From positions 372,001-436,000 of the forward strand of contig JAODTK010000223.1 in assembly GCA_026419785.1 (NCBI GenBank): DNA of 64,000 nucleotides, read 5' to 3'. A program made the position numbers and the translations under genes. How positions within the stretch are numbered: the stretch's first letter is position 1; each line of letters opens with the position of its first letter. The notes under the pieces are model-generated. The model was not told the DNA's origin, searched no databases, and saw only the letters and a program-made list of their open reading frames with translations. Positions 59,781 to 64,000 of the stretch are shown here, in pieces. Source of the DNA: Sclerodactyla briareus. Taxonomy: Eukaryota; Echinodermata; Holothuroidea; Dendrochirotida; Sclerodactylidae.

Positions 59781-59987
59781 GATCCTATGACTGCAATGAT
59801 ATGCAGTATTCAATCAGGCAATGGATAAAAGGGTGGGGGAGGGGGGAGAAATTCCTGGCTGGCAGTTCACAATGTGAAAGCTGAATAGCTGTAGTAGCCA
59901 GACTAGTGTTGTCAAACCAGACAGCTGCACAAAAACAGTTAAAACACATCATCTTAACAATTCCACCAGTCCAAAGTTTAAACTAAC

Positions 59988-60119
59988 CTGTAATGACTGG
60001 AGGACTGAGAACAGTTCTTGTGTTTTGTTTATAATCTCCTGGACCGTGGCCTGGCCCATCTTGCAGAGAACCAGGGGAGCAACATCTCTGGATCCGCCTG
60101 GTGTCCCATGACCTGACAT
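59988..60119 (-). CDS. MED30: Mediator subunit 30, exon 1 (N-terminal)
   Basis: Start ATG at 60119-60117 with A at position -3. 44 codons end in phase 0 at donor GTTAGT. It codes a short Gly/Pro/Ser-rich leader (MSGHGTPGGS), then CKMGQATVQEIINKTQELFS. This matches the CRIGQETVQDIVxRTMEIF pattern at the start of the conserved MED30 helix. This helix is what identifies the gene; with exons 2-4 the product is about 170 aa, close to the roughly 178 of vertebrate MED30. A likely acceptor (TTCTTCCCAACAG) 33 bases upstream of the ATG suggests a 5' untranslated exon further right. Confidence 0.9.
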
Positions 60120-60190
60120 CTTAACTAGAATTGTACGGATCTTTCGTTTCTGTTGGGAAGAAGCAAATATTGCTCAACAAGCATCAGGAT

Positions 60191-61385
60191 GTATCTGTAT
60201 CTGTAGGCCGTAGGGATACTGTACACGCTCCATGTGGAGCCAAACCGACAGGAACAGGTGTGTGCACGGGAAGGAACTCAGTCCCGATTCATCTGCTTGG
60301 GATGCTCCAATACCCGGATCTTGAAATTGACTGTATCTGTGATGGTGGATACTTCCTGCGGCAATTCATTCCAGTCAACAATAGTTTTTTGGCCGAAGGA
60401 GTATTTGTAACAGTCCTTGTTCGCGGCTAGCTTTTTGGGGGCATTGTCATTTCGTTTGCCTGAAAGGATGGATGGCGGCAAAGGAGGGTCTGTCAACTCG
60501 AGAGGCAAGAAACTAAGCCGTGCCTTCTGAAGAATATCAATTTTACTAGCAGTTCTTCTGTCTTTTAAAGAAGCCAAGCCCAGGTCAACAAGCATTGCAC
60601 CAACACTTCTTAATCTGTGACAAAGTGGCCGCCTGGTGTGAACCACTCTAATTTGGCTAACAAGGTCATTATGATAGGGGTCCCAAACAAAGAAGGCATA
60701 CTCCAAATGTGGAAGAACTAATTCATAGATAGCTGTTTGTTTAATTTCTTCAGTACAAGGAAACAGATTTCTTTTAATGAAACCTAGTTGTTTCTTTGCA
60801 GTCACATTGACTCGATTGCTTGGTTTATGCCAGGTAATGTTGTTAGTTATATCGATACCCAGATAAGAATGACCATTTGGTTACACCCAGCAGATGGTTT
60901 CATAAGTTAAATAGGTTTTTTGGGCTACGAACATGGGTAATTCTCATCACAAAACACTTTTTGTGGTTGAAGTGAACTTGCCCCTCCATTGCCACTTAGT
61001 CACTGGTATCAGGTCAGTTTGGAGTTTGGACATAATCAGACTTATTCTGGATTTGACGATACACCACTCAATCATCGCTCAAAAGGGGCGAATTTTTCGG
61101 ATTGTTAATTCTGAGGGAGGTCGTTGATGAAGGAAGGAAACATCAAGGGTCCTTAAAAAAGATTGCCCTGGGGAACGCCATATTTAACTTCTGTCCACGT
61201 GAGTGATCGCCCACCCACAATGACCCTCTGCTTACGACATGCGAGGAACCCTTGCTATCCATCTATTCGATTTACCACGAACACCATAGTGATCAAGTTT
61301 GAGCATTAAGCGATTATGTGGCACAGAATCAAAGGCTTAAATAGTAAAATCCACTTTGAGAAAGCAGTTTGCAACCTAGTGTTGA
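60191..61385 (-). mobile_element. LINE fragment: RT palm to 3' end
   Basis: The minus strand reads VDFT then AFDSVPH (61336-61316), KYGVPQGN with GVPQG at 61179-61165, IEWCIVKSRISL, a LGIDITNNITWHKPSNRVN-like strand, and a long open part 60805-60278. That open part contains KKQLGFIKRNLFPCTEEIKQ and LVLPHLEYAFFVWDPYHND, and ends in WNELPQEV...HPKQMNRD. The 3' UTR holds the palindrome GCTCCA-CA-TGGAGC and ends in a GATACA-type tail near 60191. Stops and shifts in the palm make it inactive; the 5' part is missing. CR1/jockey-superfamily type. Confidence 0.88.
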
Positions 61386-62007
61386 GTGAGTAAGCTAAGT
61401 CATGGGTAGTAGTTTAGTTATGAGTTGGGTTTTAGTAGAGGATGCCCTCAAAACGTGGACACCATCTCGTGATCATGTGTACTTGCATTTGCATGAGACT
61501 GGCATCGGTAGCCATTTCCCTCCACATCTTGTCCCACAGTTACATCAAGGAATTTGCTGTTCAGGCAAATTCAGCAAAAAAAGTGTATACCAATTACCAA
61601 CAATATCCCGATTCATTCTTTTCCTGTGTCGAAATGGTACAGTAGTGCTAGTGTTGTGGAAATGTTATGGGTTTTGTAGTGAATCGACATACAGGCGTGT
61701 TAATGTATTTTGTATTTGGTAGTTGGTACAGCATCAAGATGAGCTAACCGATTAAGAGATTAAATTTTTATTTGGGATCTTTTGTGAAAATTAGGTGGAG
61801 TAGAATCTAGAACAGTTAGTAGGCACTACTCCCACAATGTTGACTGCACATGAACACAAAGTTGGGAGACCCGTGACTACCTACTCCTAATCGGAACCCA
61901 CCAGTCCCACGCATATACGATCTGATTAGCCAGCTGAGTATGGCAGTTAATATTACGGAACCGTATGGTAAAGATCTGCCTAGGGGATGACTAGGCCTAC
62001 TTATACT
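61386..62007. other. Spacer between outward-facing LINE ends
   Basis: No exon recognised; a 106-codon plus-strand frame at 61402-61722 shows no domain. Confidence 0.4.
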
Positions 62008-62133
62008 AGATCCGGGTATGGAGCATCCTCAAGCAGATGGAATCGGACTGAGTTTTTCTTCCGTGCAACACACCTGTTCCTGTCCGTTTGGCTCCACATG
62101 GAGCGTTGAACAGTATCCTACAGATACAGATAC
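62008..62133 (+). mobile_element. 3' end of a second copy of the same LINE
   Basis: About 126 bases that are the inverted counterpart of 60321-60191. They run from AGATCCGGGTA through TCGGACTGAG, CACACCTGTTCCTGTC and the palindrome GCTCCACATGGAGC (62091-62104) to CAGATACAGATAC. This copy is a very short 5'-truncated insertion. Confidence 0.85.
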
Positions 62134-62137
62134 TTTA

Positions 62138-62223
62138 GTCGCTGACTCAAGACCGAGTATGTTCCATTTCCCTACATAAAGTCGCTGACTCACGACTGAG
62201 TATCTTACGTTTTCCTACATGTA
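62138..62223 (+). repeat. 43-bp tandem repeat carrying TGACTCA sites
   Basis: Two units of about 43 bp share AGTCGCTGACTCA, GAGTAT and CCTACAT. Each contains the AP-1-type word TGACTCA (62143-62149 and 62186-62192). A partly inverted GCGAGTCAGTGAC lies at about 62256-62268. They could be regulatory for the frame at 62548 but may only be repeat sequence. Confidence 0.6.
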
Positions 62224-62547
62224 GGTTTGTGCAATGTACTGGAATGCACAGTCGCGAGTCAGTGACTAAGTAACATAGCCCCTAACAATGCTTGAAAACA
62301 TATTCGCAATTCAAAGAATTCAACATTGACAGTTTTGAGGGAGACATATGCCTTTGGTGCGTTCTTTCGAACCTCGTATATGGCGGACAAAACCCAGGGG
62401 GGTTTGTGACTGTGTCACATAATCGTTTGTGTTTGTGTTTGTGTTTACGCAATGTTTTCCGCGGAAATGCTATTTACAGTTTAGTTCATTCAAAGGGAAA
62501 ATTTTTGGTTATGTTCAACAGTGGGGTTGTAAGTGAGCCTAGCTAAC

Positions 62548-62874
62548 ATGCCTGGGGGGCCTGGAAATTGGTATAATCAATTCATGAATCGCATACCAAT
62601 GAGTGAATTAGCCTTTCTCATCTATTTCGCTCTTGAGTACTGTTCATTACGAGCGCCAGACATAGCAAAAAATTATCGTGCGCCAGGAAAACTGTCGAAA
62701 AGGCAACTTGCTGGAGCGGGTCGGATTTTTTCCTCGGGCAGGTTGGGGCCAGGCCCAGTGTTAGAGGAACCAGTTATCAGAGATTTGCAAAATGTGTTCG
62801 AAATCACAATTGAGTTACGAAAACAGCTTTTTTCACAGTTTCCACAGGGAAGTGGTTGTTGTCTCGACAAGTGA
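62548..62874 (+). CDS. Unrecognised 108-aa frame
   Basis: ATG at 62548, stop TGA at 62872-62874. The protein starts MPGGPGNWYNQFMNRIPMSE, has a hydrophobic helix (LAFLIYFALEYCSL), a basic middle (KNYRAPGKLSKRQLAGAGR), and a charged helical end (VIRDLQNVFEITIELRKQLF) finishing SGCCLDK. The composition is mixed and looks more like coding sequence than the other frames nearby, with no low-complexity source. I do not recognise a family. GTAAGT at about 62530, upstream of the ATG, is a good donor in the same orientation, so the local gene structure may differ. It could also be a relic of a mobile element. Confidence 0.45.
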   Translation: MPGGPGNWYNQFMNRIPMSELAFLIYFALEYCSLRAPDIAKNYRAPGKLSKRQLAGAGRIFSSGRLGPGPVLEEPVIRDLQNVFEITIELRKQLFSQFPQGSGCCLDK

Positions 62875-63689
62875 TAATCGCACAAGTAAGAATTGTTTTG
62901 TTTTTCGTCTCACCGTCTTGCCCCAGACGCTTTGATTTTTGTTTCTCTGTGCCTTTGCCAATATTGTCAAGTGAATATGACTGGACTGTTCTAGTGTTCT
63001 ACTTCTAAACTAAAACCCCAACTCATTGGGGTTCTCATCTACAGCTTTGACAGCTGAAACTGCACCACGCAATTTCGCCGATTCAGTCTGATCCGCTAAG
63101 GCACAATCAGCTACCGCGAAATTTGCCTTGTTACAGCACGGTGGAACCGCATGCTCTCCTAGTGCCAGCCTATAACGGATCAAGGTAAAACATGTACTTT
63201 TGGGGACCAAGTACTAAACAACTATATAGAAGGGATTCGAACGAACACCTACAAAATCGTTCACGAGATATTATTTAAAGAATAATCTCATTCATTTCTA
63301 AGCTTAATTTGTCTTCGTAACATCGCACAAAATGCAGCTTTACTGTGTAGGATCTATTAGCGGGCCTTCGCAATCGTTCCCCCCGTATGCATAATGCAAA
63401 CTTTGGGTTTTGTCCCCCCCCCCTTGATACACTCCTTCGCCGGTAGCCGGGCCGCTCGCCGAATTTGTTAGTAATTTACATGCGATATGGTGCCATGATG
63501 TATAGAGCATATACTATTGTGATCGTCAGTTCAATACAGTTGAAGGCACCCTAATGTTTTCTGGTCATCATCCGCGTCATCAAATTGCCATGGGAACACA
63601 AGGGAGATAACTTGTTCACAACGGTAGACTATATAACGTGCGATACAGCGCGCCAATACTAGAGAGACAATCTTGTTTTATATCTCCAT
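62875..63689. other. Intergenic, no gene recognised
   Basis: Holds a perfect small hairpin AACCCCAA-CTCA-TTGGGGTT (63014-63033) and an imperfect inverted repeat of GCAATTTCGC/GCGAAATTTGC (about 63075 and 63117). No exon recognised. Confidence 0.45.
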
Positions 63690-64000
63690 ATGAATATTAT
63701 GGTTCAGTCTTCGCTGCCGCCGTCTCTGTCTCCGCCACCGACGCCGGGAAACTTTCCTGCGCGATAACTTTCTAACGCATTGTCGGAGTGACTTGAAATT
63801 TTTCACACATTTTTATCGAATGAAAGTCGTGGATTAGTTTTCGCAGTGGGCGTTAACCCGCACCATCACGTATGCCGGCTTCCTTGAATTTTTGACGAAA
63901 CTTTTTTAAATCGCTGTTTGCGCGTTTTCGTAACATGGCGATCGTTTTTGAAACCAACTTTCGTTTCCGCCCCATGTGTAGGGACCCAGGCAGCTATTAT
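63690..64000 (+). repeat. Repeat family G, copy 2 (runs off the window)
   Basis: Shares with 16530 the order: ATTATGG, TTCGC-GCCGTCTC-TCCGCC stretch, GCGATAACT(C/T)TCTAACGC, a TGAAA box, ATGAAAGTCGTGGAT and GTGGGCGTT. Truncated by the window end. Confidence 0.5.

Noticed and set aside
1..64000. A new defence or multi-gene biological system
   Set aside because: No gene cluster, toxin, nuclease or helicase set is present apart from retrotransposon parts. The window is ordinary animal DNA with two rebuilt genes and many repeats.

Overview
This window is animal nuclear DNA: GT-AG introns, tiny exons, several non-LTR retrotransposon (LINE) families, tRNA-derived SINEs and AT-rich introns. Nothing is bacterial, and no operon or CRISPR array is present. 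The very frequent poly-G/poly-C runs, recurring TAGGCCTA words and invertebrate-type repeats suggest a marine invertebrate, most likely a non-vertebrate deuterostome such as an echinoderm or hemichordate. That placement is an inference from style, not from a diagnostic gene.

Two host genes can be rebuilt exon by exon. (1) A plus-strand gene at 30004-40210 has four phase-compatible exons coding a small membrane protein. Three membrane segments are seen, in the style of the MS4A/TMEM196/TMEM212 four-transmembrane proteins. A 34-nt exon-like segment with excellent splice sites lies in intron 1. (2) A minus-strand gene at 60119-55807 is MED30, subunit 30 of the Mediator complex. It has four coding exons, all in phase 0, and about 170 aa. 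Two of its exons carry single-base indels, so they do not appear as single open frames. A further plus-strand exon-like segment at 54664-54734 and a 108-aa unknown frame at 62548-62874 may belong to other genes.

Layout: 1-30 kb is gene-poor, with dispersed repeats, a LINE fragment at 7.8-8.6 kb, another at 14.2-14.9 kb, a SINE at 15.2-15.7 kb, a GC-rich repeat at 16.5-17.4 kb and two tail-to-tail LINEs at 17.8-20.9 kb. A 0.8-kb ATATT satellite sits at 27.8-28.6 kb. The 30-40 kb interval is the membrane-protein gene, its introns filled by SINEs, a 1.3-kb foldback-type element rich in GTTAGTC words, and a 300-bp-period tandem repeat. The 40-51 kb interval holds second copies of repeat families seen in the first 16 kb, several hairpins and a LINE with an intact YADD motif. 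The 51-60 kb interval is MED30 plus two more copies of the 300-bp-period family. The 60-64 kb interval has two outward-facing copies of one LINE 3' end, the unknown frame, and the start of a GC-rich repeat.

Most long open frames here are artefacts of microsatellites, poly-G tracts or repeats. Protein identities rest on reading translated segments against remembered family patterns; no database search was run.
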